In this document: one piece after another, positions 24,316 through 33,181 of the stretch
Layout of the letters: the number at the start of each line of letters is the position of its first letter
How positions within the stretch are numbered: position 1 is the stretch's first letter
From: Candidatus Fimimorpha excrementavium
GTDB taxonomy: Bacteria; Bacillota; Clostridia; Lachnospirales; Lachnospiraceae
Reading direction: 5' to 3'
DNA length: 34,829 nt
Assembly: GCA_018710785.1 (NCBI GenBank)
Contig: DVJD01000094.1
Location: 1 to 34,829 of the forward strand
Notes under the pieces: model-generated
What the model was told of the DNA's origin: nothing
The model's input: only the letters and a program-made list of their open reading frames with translations
The model's database searches: none
Position numbers and translations under genes: made by a program

Positions 24316-25257
24316 ATGAAAGGTCAAAAAAGGGCAATCAGACCGGCGCAGAGAAAGAAGATTCTGATCGGGAATCTGCAGGCATATTCCTTCCTGCTTC
24401 CCAATTTAATCCTGTTTACCGCGTGTTCTCTGTATCCGGTGATATGGACACTGAAGTATGTCTTTTTTCAGTACGGAGGATACGGGACAGGAGAACCGCT
24501 TTTTGTCGGATGGGAAAATCTGGCCAGAGTATTTCGGGATCGGGTGTATTGGGAAAGTGTTCTTCACACATTTACCTACGGATTCGGGAAACTGATCCTG
24601 ATTCTTCCCATAGCGTTTTTTCTGGCACTGCTGCTGAATCAGCAGAAAAAGGGAAACGGCCTCACACAGAGCATTATTTTCCTGCCGACCATCATGAGTT
24701 CTGCCGTGATGGGACTGGTTTTCTATCTGCTGTTTAATGCTTACAATGGAGAGATTAACAAATACCTGATGGAAGCTCATATCATCAGCCAGCCAATCAA
24801 CTGGCTGGGAAAAGAACATGCCATGAAAACGCTGGTCATCACGGCTGTCTGGGGAGGCGTAGGAAATTACATGGTCTATTTTATCGCCGGTATCCAACAG
24901 GTTTCGACGGACGTGATTGAGAGTGCCAAGATCGATGGTGCGGGGCGTCTGCAGTCCATCTGGTATATTATTCTTCCCATGCTTGGACCGATTCTGAAAA
25001 TTATCCTGATGCTGGCGATTACATCCGCATTCAATGACATTACCAATGTCATGGTTTTGACGGAGGGAGGGCCGAACAATGCGACGATGGTGATGTCATT
25101 GTATGGATATGAGTATTTCTTTCCCATATCTGCCACACAGGCGTCGGTTCCGCAGTATGGATACGGTGCGGCTGTCAGTGTCGTCAGTGCGTTGATCGCC
25201 GGAGTGATCACCGTGGTGTATCTGAAAATTTCCAGGAGATTAGACGATATTTATTGA
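24316..25257 (+). CDS. Carbohydrate ABC transporter permease, first subunit (LplB/UgpA type)
   Basis: This is one of two inner-membrane permeases of the importer, 313 residues with six expected helices. The first helix is at about 27-47 (FLLPNLILFTACSLYPVIWTL). The EAA-type cytoplasmic loop that contacts the ATPase is at about 205-225 (DVIESAKIDGAGRLQSIWYIILP). The start ATG at 24316 follows GAGGTGG. It belongs to the LplB/UgpA/MalF branch, commonly paired with YtcP/LplC and YesM/YesN systems for complex oligosaccharides. The next permease begins ten bases after its stop. Confidence 0.94.
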   Translation: MKGQKRAIRPAQRKKILIGNLQAYSFLLPNLILFTACSLYPVIWTLKYVFFQYGGYGTGEPLFVGWENLARVFRDRVYWESVLHTFTYGFGKLILILPIAFFLALLLNQQKKGNGLTQSIIFLPTIMSSAVMGLVFYLLFNAYNGEINKYLMEAHIISQPINWLGKEHAMKTLVITAVWGGVGNYMVYFIAGIQQVSTDVIESAKIDGAGRLQSIWYIILPMLGPILKIILMLAITSAFNDITNVMVLTEGGPNNATMVMSLYGYEYFFPISATQASVPQYGYGAAVSVVSALIAGVITVVYLKISRRLDDIY

Positions 25258-25267
25258 GGAGGACATT

Positions 25268-26188
25268 ATGACAGGCGGAAACAATGGGAGGAGAAAGGAA
25301 ATACTGCAAGAAAGAAAAGAAAATAGGATGCCGCGAAAGCACAGGCATATCTCCGGCGCGGATGCGGCGGCTGGGATTGGAAAATGGATTTTTATCGGAA
25401 TTATGGTGGTATTTACGCTTTATCCGATTCTGTATACCATCCTCGGCGCGTTTAAAACAAATGCAGAACTGACTCAGGGAGGACACTTCCTGCCCTCTGA
25501 GTGGCATTTTGAAAATTTCTATCAGGCCTTTGTGGAGGCTGATTTTATCCGTTATACAGGAAACAGCATCCTCGTCAGCACTGCGGTGACGCTTCTGGCT
25601 GTCGTGACCTGTTCCATGGCTGGTTTTATCCTGGCCAGGAGAACCTTTTTCGGCAAGAAACTGCTACTGAGTCTCTATACGGCGATGATGTTTGTATCAC
25701 TTGGATCCGTGACCCTGTATCCCATCTATGAACTGCTGCAGGGATTGAAGATCAACAAATCTCTGGTTGGCCTTGTCATCGCCTTAACCGGAGGGCAGGC
25801 AGCAAATGTCTTTCTGGTCATGGGATTTACCAGGTCGATTCCAAAGGAACTGGATGAGGCGGCCATTATGGACGGATGTTCTCTGTACGGGGTGTACAGA
25901 AGAATCGTGGTACCCTTAAGCAAGCCTATCCTGGCTGTGGTCGCACTGTTTGCATTCCGCAATTCATGGAACGATTACATTACCAGTCTGATTATGACGA
26001 TTGCGGTTCCTAGACTGCAGACTCTGACGGTGGCGGTTGTCCAGCTGAAGTATTCGGTAAACGCGGCGGCCGAGTGGCATATTATGCTGGCCGGAGCCTC
26101 CATTGCGATCCTGCCGATCCTGCTGGTGTATACGCTGGCACACAGACAATTTATCGCCGGGCTAACCGCGGGAGCGGTAAAAGGGTAA
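25268..26188 (+). CDS. Carbohydrate ABC transporter permease, second subunit (LplC/MalG type)
   Basis: This is the second permease, 306 residues. The N-terminus is hydrophilic (about 1-35), followed by helices from WIFIGIMVVFTLYPILYTIL. The EAA motif lies in PKELDEAAIMDGCSLYGVYRRIVVPLSKP at about 197-225. The start ATG at 25268 is preceded by GAGGAGG. No ATPase gene lies in the window, so the pair must use a shared MsmX-like ATPase encoded elsewhere, as is usual for this transporter class. The two-component genes follow after 116 bases. Confidence 0.94.
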   Translation: MTGGNNGRRKEILQERKENRMPRKHRHISGADAAAGIGKWIFIGIMVVFTLYPILYTILGAFKTNAELTQGGHFLPSEWHFENFYQAFVEADFIRYTGNSILVSTAVTLLAVVTCSMAGFILARRTFFGKKLLLSLYTAMMFVSLGSVTLYPIYELLQGLKINKSLVGLVIALTGGQAANVFLVMGFTRSIPKELDEAAIMDGCSLYGVYRRIVVPLSKPILAVVALFAFRNSWNDYITSLIMTIAVPRLQTLTVAVVQLKYSVNAAAEWHIMLAGASIAILPILLVYTLAHRQFIAGLTAGAVKG

Positions 26189-26216
26189 GGAAAAATCTGG
26201 AATTTGCGCGCTGCGG

Positions 26217-26245
26217 TTCATGGATGAAAGAATCTGTGATATAAT
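26217..26245 (+). promoter_or_regulatory. Possible separate promoter for the kinase/regulator pair
   Basis: Extended -10 TGA TATAAT (-10 at 26240-26245) with a weak -35 TTCATG (26217-26222) at 17 bases. It would let the sensor pair be made at a basal level without the transporter operon. Confidence 0.5.
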
Positions 26246-26304
26246 TGACGAAACTGAAAAAACAGGAGTAGTTCCGTCTGATCGGGCAGCAGGGGGTGAC
26301 AGAT

Positions 26305-28113
26305 ATGTGGCAGAGAATACGCAATTTAAAATTCCGGATGAAACTGATGCTGATGTTCGGGATTTTATTTATCTTTATCATGGGGATGGGCAGTGTCCTG
26401 TATTACTGTTATATGGCTGAAAATCTGAAAGAGAGTGGGAAAAGCAACGCAGAAGAGGTGGTCAGACAGCTGTATGATACGATGGAAAGCCGCATTGAAG
26501 CGGTGGATAACCGTGTCCATGCCATGCTGATCAACAATACCTTTGTCACGACGCTGGCCAATTATCTGATTCAGCCGACGGATGAGCGGATTGCGGTAAC
26601 CATGGGAACGGTTGCGGATTTCCTGAAAAATTTAGAATTGGGCGAATCGGTGATTCATTCTGTGTATATTTATACCGATGAAGTGGAGTTTGATAATTTT
26701 TCTCTGTACCGTAATTGGGAGTTTCAGTTTCCGCTCTCCCAATTCTATCAGGTATTTCAGGGAAATCAGAGGGGAAAGCAGTGGTTCTGGGCCATGCCGG
26801 ATCCCATCTTTCAGACCAGAGATCTTGTGGTTCCCTGCGTATGGCGGTTTCGCGTGCAGGGGGTTCCCAAAGACTGCTTTCTGGTGGTTCAGTACAGCAA
26901 AAAAGAGCTGGATGCGATTCTGGAGGGAAAGGAAGAGTTCTTTGATCAGATCATGGTATTGGACAGCAGAGGAAAGCGAATCGCCGGCGATGGAACGTTT
27001 GCGGCAGTCTGCAGCGATTCCCTGGAGATAGACGGGAAGCATTATATGACCATTTCCCGGCAGATGCCGGACACCGGTTGGACCATCTGGTGTCTGAAAT
27101 CGCAGCAGCCGCAGCTGGATGATCTCAGCCATATCCGGAAGATGATCGCCGGGATCGCCGGGGGATTGTGCCTGATCTGTCTGGGGATTACCTGGTTTCT
27201 GGCCACACGCCTGACGGATTCCCTCAGACGTCTGACACAGAGAATGAACTGTGTGACCAATGGGGATCTGGATACCCGCTTTTTTTATCCCTATCAGGAC
27301 GAGGTGGGAAGTCTGGCAAAAAGTTTCAACTATATGATCGGTGAGATGAAAGGGCTGATCGATTTTCAGAAGGATACCATTGAAGAACTGAAGCGGGAGC
27401 GGGACTATGTGGCGGAGATTCAGAAGCAGAAAAGAAAGGCGGAATTGAAAGCACTGCAGGCCCAGATCAATCCCCATTTTCTTTACAATACGTTGAATAC
27501 CATCACCTGGCAGGCTGCGGATCAGGGCGCAGAGGAGATCGCCCGTCTCTCCAATCTTCTGGGGAAATTTTTCCGTCTGACTCTCCGCAAGGGAGCGGAA
27601 GTGATCACGCTTCGGGAAGAGGCGGAGCATGTCAGAAGTTATCTGGACATTCAGCGCATCCGCTACCGGGATAAGATCCAATACGACATTCAGATTTCCG
27701 AGCAGGCCATGGAGGCGCCAGTTATTAAACTGATTTTACAGCCGCTGGTGGAAAACTCCATTTACCATGGGATCAAGGAAAAACAGGGAGAGGGAATGAT
27801 ACGGGTGCAAGCTGCGGTGGAGAAAAGCGGAGCGGAAGAATATCTGATCCTGACGGTCTGGGATAACGGGATCGGCATGGAGGAGGAAAAGATACGGGGC
27901 ATCAATCAGGGGCTCAGAGATGGGATCACCGGCCAGAGCGAGGGATATGGAATATATAATGTTAATGAGCGAATCCGGATTTATTATGGAAGACAGTACG
28001 GACTTTCCTTTGTAGGCAAGCCGGGGATGTGGACCAGGGCAGTGGTGACTCTGCCATTTTGCAGCACAGATAAAGGAGAGATGCAGGATGAGCCGAATAT
28101 TGATCGCCGATGA
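26305..28113 (+). CDS. Sensor histidine kinase, YesM/LytS type
   Basis: This is a membrane sensor kinase of 602 residues that phosphorylates the adjacent regulator. An N-terminal helix (about 13-35) is followed by a large outside sensing region, a second helix at about 279-300, a HAMP-like linker, and the His_kinase/HATPase unit. The phospho-acceptor is H391 in ALQAQINPHFLYNTLNTITW. The ATP-binding N-box is LVENSIYHG (E483, N484), followed by NGIGM. I chose the ATG at 26305 with GGGGG eight bases upstream; a GTG at 26296 is also possible. It overlaps the regulator gene by 26 bases. The YesM type commonly senses oligosaccharides, here presumably the transporter's substrate. Confidence 0.94.
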   Translation: MWQRIRNLKFRMKLMLMFGILFIFIMGMGSVLYYCYMAENLKESGKSNAEEVVRQLYDTMESRIEAVDNRVHAMLINNTFVTTLANYLIQPTDERIAVTMGTVADFLKNLELGESVIHSVYIYTDEVEFDNFSLYRNWEFQFPLSQFYQVFQGNQRGKQWFWAMPDPIFQTRDLVVPCVWRFRVQGVPKDCFLVVQYSKKELDAILEGKEEFFDQIMVLDSRGKRIAGDGTFAAVCSDSLEIDGKHYMTISRQMPDTGWTIWCLKSQQPQLDDLSHIRKMIAGIAGGLCLICLGITWFLATRLTDSLRRLTQRMNCVTNGDLDTRFFYPYQDEVGSLAKSFNYMIGEMKGLIDFQKDTIEELKRERDYVAEIQKQKRKAELKALQAQINPHFLYNTLNTITWQAADQGAEEIARLSNLLGKFFRLTLRKGAEVITLREEAEHVRSYLDIQRIRYRDKIQYDIQISEQAMEAPVIKLILQPLVENSIYHGIKEKQGEGMIRVQAAVEKSGAEEYLILTVWDNGIGMEEEKIRGINQGLRDGITGQSEGYGIYNVNERIRIYYGRQYGLSFVGKPGMWTRAVVTLPFCSTDKGEMQDEPNIDRR

Positions 28114-29707
28114 TGAGGCATATATACGGGATCTGCTGGTAAAATATATACGGGACGGTGAAAGCGCAGAAGAAGTGGAGGCGGCGGGGGATGGACGGGA
28201 AGCACTGGAAAAAGCCAGAGCGTTTCGCCCGGATATTGTCGTGACGGATATCACGATGCCGCATCTGAGCGGACTGGAACTGATCCGAAGACTGCAGGAG
28301 GAAAAAATCCCATGCAAGGCAGTCATCATCAGCGGATATGATGAATTTGATTATGCAAAGCAGGCAATATCTCTGGGCGTCAAGGATTATCTGCTGAAGC
28401 CATTTCTGCCGGAAGAAATCCTGCGTGTCCTGCGCAAAATTAAAGAAGAATTGGATAATCAGAAACAGTTTCGGAAAAATATGGAATTTCTTCAGCAAAA
28501 GGCAGAGATCGGAAAAAATCTGGCCAGAGAAAAGATTATCTGGTCTCTGCTGTCTGGAAAATCCGATGGAGGAAACGGCGGATACTGGAAAGAGGAAGGA
28601 CCGGAAATTCTGCCGGGAAGCCTGTGCGCCGGAATTTTGAAATTTTATGGAACCTCCTGGAAGTTTGAATCGCAGGATCGTGTGGAAGAGCTTCTGAATC
28701 TGATCTGCGGAGGATATTTTGGCGTCAGGCTGAATCTGTGTGCCGTAAGTCTGGATGAGACTTCCCTGGCGGTGATTTTCAGTATCCGGGAGCGGGACGC
28801 GAACACGCTGAAACATCATATTCAGATCGGCGTGGGACGGATGCGGGAGAGCTTTGAAAAATATTATGGAGAATCCATCCGCTGCAGTGTGGGCGGAATC
28901 TATGATTCGCCGGACAAGATTGCCTGCTCGTATCAGCAGGCTCTGAATTTGTGGACCTGCTGTCTCGATCAAAAGAGTACGGTTCTGTTTTTCGGCGAGG
29001 AGTGTGATAAGACAAAAGAAGATCTGTCCGGACAGATTCGCGAGTGGAAGAGCCGGATCTGTGCGGATGTCCGGACGGCGCAGAAAGAGCAGGCGTTTCA
29101 GGACTGGCGGTCCCTGATGCACTGTTATGCTTCTCTTTCGTCCAAACGGGCAGATTATATCCGCGCCTCCGCCGGAGAACTGGTGTATGCTCTGGAAACG
29201 GAAAGGGAGATATACGGCGCAGGCGAGGAAGAAGAGCGGCAAAAGCGGATACGCCGTGCGATTCTGGATCATGCCAGTTTGATGGAACTGGAACAGATGC
29301 TGGAAGGATACATCGGGGAATGCTGTGATATGGCCGCCAGACACAGCGAGACCAACCGGGTACAGCAGATGGTTGGCCAGGTAAAAAGCCTGATTGAGAC
29401 GAATCTTGGAAACAGCGAGCTGAGTCTGGAATGGATCGAGGCGCGCATCCATTTCAGTGCCAGTTATATCCGGCAGATGTTTAAACAGAAGACCGGAGAG
29501 AGCATTTCAGAATACATGATCCGCAAGCGGATGGAGCTGGCGGGACGCCTGCTGGGAAGAGAGGATGGAAAGGTACAGGATGCGGCGAGAGCCTGCGGCT
29601 ATGAAAATCAGCGCTATTTTGCCAGCAGCTTTAAGAAATTTTACGGGTGCACGCCGACACAGTTTAAACAGATTGTAGCCAGGGATCCGCAGCTGTGGAT
29701 GAAATAA
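28088..29707 (+). CDS. Response regulator with AraC-type DNA-binding domain (YesN-like)
   Basis: This is the transcriptional regulator partner, 539 residues. The receiver domain spans about 1-120 with acidic pocket D8/D9, phospho-acceptor D54 in VVTDITMP, and K104 in YLLKPF. A middle region of roughly 300 residues of unknown fold is followed by an AraC-type helix-turn-helix pair at about 435-535 (WIEARIHFSASYIRQMFKQKTG, then ACGYENQRYFASSFKKFYG). The start ATG at 28088 follows AAAGGAGAG and overlaps the kinase gene. It likely activates the transporter and lyase genes. A plausible target is the repeat-rich region before 22710, but no binding site was proven. Confidence 0.94.
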   Translation: MSRILIADDEAYIRDLLVKYIRDGESAEEVEAAGDGREALEKARAFRPDIVVTDITMPHLSGLELIRRLQEEKIPCKAVIISGYDEFDYAKQAISLGVKDYLLKPFLPEEILRVLRKIKEELDNQKQFRKNMEFLQQKAEIGKNLAREKIIWSLLSGKSDGGNGGYWKEEGPEILPGSLCAGILKFYGTSWKFESQDRVEELLNLICGGYFGVRLNLCAVSLDETSLAVIFSIRERDANTLKHHIQIGVGRMRESFEKYYGESIRCSVGGIYDSPDKIACSYQQALNLWTCCLDQKSTVLFFGEECDKTKEDLSGQIREWKSRICADVRTAQKEQAFQDWRSLMHCYASLSSKRADYIRASAGELVYALETEREIYGAGEEEERQKRIRRAILDHASLMELEQMLEGYIGECCDMAARHSETNRVQQMVGQVKSLIETNLGNSELSLEWIEARIHFSASYIRQMFKQKTGESISEYMIRKRMELAGRLLGREDGKVQDAARACGYENQRYFASSFKKFYGCTPTQFKQIVARDPQLWMK

Positions 29708-29726
29708 AGCAAAGGGGTGGTTTACG

Positions 29727-31766
29727 ATGATTCAATTTATACAGGAAGAACGAATGAATTTAAGAAAACGGGCGGAACGGCAGCCGGAGGTGGTGGAGCA
29801 GTTAAAAGAAAATGTCAGAGATGTCATGGAGCGGCCGGTTTTAGTGCCGACGACTGGAATCGCTAATTGGGTGCTGTATTATTATTGTCCCCATTGTTCC
29901 GTGCAGCTGGAGTTTGACTGGGATAAAGCGCATACTCACCGCTGTCCTGCATGCGGTCGGGAATATAACGGCGAACCCTATGACAGCGCATGGTGGGGAT
30001 GCGTCAATGCAGCAAACGAGAAAGCCGCCCATGAGATGGGGCTAATCTATGCCGCCACTGAGGAAATGGCTTATGCCAGAAAAAGTGCTGAGATTCTGCA
30101 TGCGTATGCCACCTATTATCCCGATTATGAGGTGCATGGAAATATCCCATACAACGGTCCTGGCCGTTCCGGTGCCCAGACGCTGGATGAGGCCAATTTC
30201 CAGCGAAATCTGGCCATGGCCTACGATCTGGTGGAAGAGACGATGAAACCGGAGGAAAAAGAATACATACGGGATCGGATATTTTTGCCGGGGGCAGAAT
30301 TTTTAAAGGAATACCGGCACAATCAGCTCCATAATCACGAGGTACTCATCAGCGCTGCCATCGCCATCATAGGCATTCTGTTTGAGCAGGAGGATCTGAT
30401 TCAGTTTGCCATCTATGACAAGTATGGAATCTTGTACCAGCTGGAACATGGGATGCTGCCAAACCATATGTGGTTTGAAGGCAGCTTTGGGTATCATTTC
30501 TATGCACTGTCCGGCTTTTTTGATTTGGAGAAAGTTGCGATCCATACCAAATATAGTCATATCCATCATCCAAATTATCGGGCCATGATGGAAATCTTGC
30601 CTGCGTATCTTCAGCCGGATGGCCAGATGCCGATGCTGAATGATACCACCTATACGCATCAAGTTACCAGCCTGTATCTGTATGAGTTTGCGTATCGTCA
30701 TATGAAAAGCGGGAAAATGCTTGAAATTTTGCAGCAGCTTTATCGAAGACACAGGCGAAGCAATGCGGAAGCATTTTTCTATGGGGAAGAGACATTGCCG
30801 GGAATTGGAGATTCAAAGGAGACGGAACCAAACGGCTCCGCAGAAGCGGAGAAGAACTACCATACAGCAATCGGAACCTTTGGACATACCATCCTGCGCG
30901 GACCGGAGGGACGTTATCTTCTTTTGAAACATGACACCTATGGCGGTGAACACGATCACTATGACCGTCTTGGCATCAGTTATATGGCCTATGGAAAACC
31001 GATTTCCGTGGATATGGGCACAACCGGGTACGGCGCGGTCCTTCACTATGATTATTATAAAAATACAGGGACGCACAACACCGTGGTCATCGGGGAAGAA
31101 AATCAGTCCCCGGCCAGCTGTGAGCTTTTGCAGTATGAGGAACAGAATGGGGTGACGTATGTGACGGCGCGATGCGACTGGAGTGCGCCCTATGAAATGC
31201 CGGACAGCTTTGCCATCGTTCAGTGGAGTGAAAAAAACTATAGGCATGTGACGATGACGAGAAAAATTGCATGGACCGATCAGTATTTTGCAGAAGCGTT
31301 TTATGTAACAGGTGCCGATGAATCGCTGCCTGTGGATTGGGTAATGCATCTGAAAGGGGACTGGGAAGGCGGACAGGAAAAAGTCTGTCCCGATCCGCTG
31401 TCCGAGAAAAAACCATTTTCCCATTTCCATGACGCAGTGCACATGGACGGAGAATGCGGAAAAACCACCGGAACACGGATCCGAACCCGCTTTGAGGGAG
31501 TCACCACGGATCTGTACGGTGCAGATCTGGGCGGAGAGCGGTATGTGGCCCGGGGAGTGGACAATCCCTCCATCAATGATCTGAATCATATCGTTGAGAG
31601 ACGAAAGGGAGGGAAGATTGTGTTCCTTCATGTACTGGAAAGCCATCTGGGAAAATCGGTGATTGACCATGTGGAATTCAGATACGGAAAAGATGATATG
31701 CATGTCTGTGTGACAAAGAAAAATGGAGAACAGCAGGTGCTGGATCTGGGATTGCCCCTTTCATGA
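29727..31766 (+). CDS. Heparinase II/III family polysaccharide lyase
   Basis: This is a lyase-like enzyme of 679 residues with an (alpha/alpha) toroid and a beta-sandwich half, as in heparinase II/III and oligo-alginate lyases. A zinc-ribbon-like CPHC (C54, C57) and CPAC (C73, C76) lies near the N-terminus. NHE is at 203-205. NHMWFEGSFGYHFYAL spans 246-261 with W249, E251, Y256, H257 and Y259. GGEHDHYDRLG holds H409, H411, Y412 and D413, and THNTVV holds H450. Family members use Tyr/His pairs to cleave uronate-containing glycans by beta-elimination. There is no signal peptide, so it acts on imported oligosaccharides. The start ATG at 29727 follows AAAGGGGTGG. The substrate (glycosaminoglycan, alginate or another uronate glycan) is not determined. 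Confidence 0.9.
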   Translation: MIQFIQEERMNLRKRAERQPEVVEQLKENVRDVMERPVLVPTTGIANWVLYYYCPHCSVQLEFDWDKAHTHRCPACGREYNGEPYDSAWWGCVNAANEKAAHEMGLIYAATEEMAYARKSAEILHAYATYYPDYEVHGNIPYNGPGRSGAQTLDEANFQRNLAMAYDLVEETMKPEEKEYIRDRIFLPGAEFLKEYRHNQLHNHEVLISAAIAIIGILFEQEDLIQFAIYDKYGILYQLEHGMLPNHMWFEGSFGYHFYALSGFFDLEKVAIHTKYSHIHHPNYRAMMEILPAYLQPDGQMPMLNDTTYTHQVTSLYLYEFAYRHMKSGKMLEILQQLYRRHRRSNAEAFFYGEETLPGIGDSKETEPNGSAEAEKNYHTAIGTFGHTILRGPEGRYLLLKHDTYGGEHDHYDRLGISYMAYGKPISVDMGTTGYGAVLHYDYYKNTGTHNTVVIGEENQSPASCELLQYEEQNGVTYVTARCDWSAPYEMPDSFAIVQWSEKNYRHVTMTRKIAWTDQYFAEAFYVTGADESLPVDWVMHLKGDWEGGQEKVCPDPLSEKKPFSHFHDAVHMDGECGKTTGTRIRTRFEGVTTDLYGADLGGERYVARGVDNPSINDLNHIVERRKGGKIVFLHVLESHLGKSVIDHVEFRYGKDDMHVCVTKKNGEQQVLDLGLPLS

Positions 31767-31783
31767 TTGGCTCATTGCAATGG

Positions 31784-31834
31784 AAATCTGCCGGAATGTA
31801 CGTTTTAAGCGAACATTTCGGCAGATTTTTTCCT
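31784..31834 (+). terminator. Strong terminator of the glycan operon
   Basis: The 16-base arms 31784-31799 and 31813-31828 pair completely, with one G-U pair, and run into TTTTTTCC. It follows the lyase stop by 18 bases. Confidence 0.92.
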
Positions 31835-31899
31835 GTAAAAGTCAAACAGGATGCTTATTTTTCGGGACTGGTACGGATTTTGCAGTTGGTCCGGCGGTT

Positions 31900-32922
31900 T
31901 TATATGGGCTTTCCAGCCAGCACTTCCAGATAGTCTTTATAATTGTCAGCAAGAAGCTGCGGGGTATTCAGCCCATAGGGACATTTGGACATGCAGGCAT
32001 TGCAGTGCAGGCAGTTTTCGATCTTTTTCATCATCGCCTGCCCTTTTTCGGATAAATGCTGCGCGGATGGAGAACGGCGCAGAAGCAGGCTCATGCGGGC
32101 GCAGGTGTTGATTTCAATGCCCGCCGGACAAGGCATGCAGTATCCGCAGCCACGGCAGAAGTTGCCGGAGAGCTGGGTGCGGTCCTTCTCGATCAGTGCA
32201 CGGATTTCATCGGTCATGACAGGGGGATGATCCATATAACTTAAAAATTCATCCAGCTCCCGTTCCCTCTGGACGCCCCAGATGGGCAGGACATTGTCAA
32301 ACTGATCCAGATAGGCATAGGCCGCGGCGGAATTGGTAATCAGACCGCCGGACAGGGCCTTCATGGCGATGAATCCCATGTTCTTTTCTTTGCATTTCTG
32401 TACAAGAGCCAGATCCTTTTCCGTCGCCAGATAGCAGAACGGGAACTGGAGGGTTTCATACAGGACGGATTCAATGATCTCTTCCGCCACATTTAAGCGA
32501 TGATTGGTGATTCCGATGTGACGGATTTTCCCCTGGGCTTTGGCTTCCAGCATGGCTTCATAAAGCCCTGTGCCGTCTCCGGGTTTTGGGCAGAAGGATG
32601 GATTATGGAACTGGTAAATATCAATATAATCGGTCTGCAGTAAGTTCAGACTCTGTTCCAGATCCTTCCAAAACGCATCCGCCGTCTTAGCGGCCGTCTT
32701 TGTGGCGATGAAAATCTGCTCCCGTATATCATGGAAGGCGTGTCCAAGTTTATTTTCGCTGTCTGTGTAGGCACGGGCGGTGTCAAAGAAGCGGATGCCG
32801 CCGTCAAAGGCCTTGCGGAGAAGACAGACGGCCTCATCCAGGCTGACGCGCTGAACAGGAAGGGCACCGAAGCCGTTTTTGGGAACTGTGATCTGCGTGG
32901 AACCAAGTGTGACCATAGACAT
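31900..32922 (-). CDS. Aldo/keto reductase with C-terminal Fe-S ferredoxin domain
   Basis: This is a fused aldo/keto reductase, 340 residues. The catalytic tetrad is visible as D47 and Y52 (FDTARAYTDSE), K75 (FIATKTAAK) and H106 (YQFHNPSF). The C-terminal extension carries two cysteine clusters: CRGCGYCMPCP near 255-265 and CLHCNACMSKCPYG near 305-318. The second is a classical 4Fe-4S pattern. Such fusions are common in anaerobic Firmicutes, and the role of their cluster is unknown. I chose the ATG ending at 32922 because AAGGAGG lies eight bases upstream; the frame extends to 33084 without support. It converges on the glycan operon but is not part of it. Confidence 0.92.
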   Translation of the reverse strand: MSMVTLGSTQITVPKNGFGALPVQRVSLDEAVCLLRKAFDGGIRFFDTARAYTDSENKLGHAFHDIREQIFIATKTAAKTADAFWKDLEQSLNLLQTDYIDIYQFHNPSFCPKPGDGTGLYEAMLEAKAQGKIRHIGITNHRLNVAEEIIESVLYETLQFPFCYLATEKDLALVQKCKEKNMGFIAMKALSGGLITNSAAAYAYLDQFDNVLPIWGVQRERELDEFLSYMDHPPVMTDEIRALIEKDRTQLSGNFCRGCGYCMPCPAGIEINTCARMSLLLRRSPSAQHLSEKGQAMMKKIENCLHCNACMSKCPYGLNTPQLLADNYKDYLEVLAGKPI

Positions 32923-32979
32923 AAGTAAATTCCTCCTTTGAGATAGGTAATGTTTTAAAAACCGCATGGGTATAGGAAA

Positions 32980-32988
32980 ATTATAGCA
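32980..32988 (-). promoter_or_regulatory. Promoter of the aldo/keto reductase gene
   Basis: On the minus strand, TGC then perfect TATAAT (32985-32980), an extended -10 with a poor -35. Confidence 0.6.
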
Positions 32989-33085
32989 TATTTTGCGGCA
33001 GGAGGGGAAAAATTGTGAACAAAATGTTCCTTCATGCATTTGTCCTGGCAGGCAGCAGATATGGATAGAAATGTTAATAATCACG

Positions 33086-33094
33086 TGATATAAT
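33086..33094 (+). promoter_or_regulatory. Promoter of the PfkB kinase gene
   Basis: TGA then perfect TATAAT (33089-33094), an extended -10 with a weak -35. It gives a leader of about 80 bases. Confidence 0.6.
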
Positions 33095-33181
33095 CAAAAG
33101 AGACAAGGGGTGCGGAAGAGAAGGAAGATAAACCGACAGCACAAACGATAAATTTAGGAAAGGATCGATTGGGAAAAATTT

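Noticed and set aside
27962-29452. 496-codon minus-strand frame opposite the kinase and response regulator genes
   Set aside because: It mirrors strongly supported plus-strand genes. Its translation lacks domain features, and the length is explained by codon bias.
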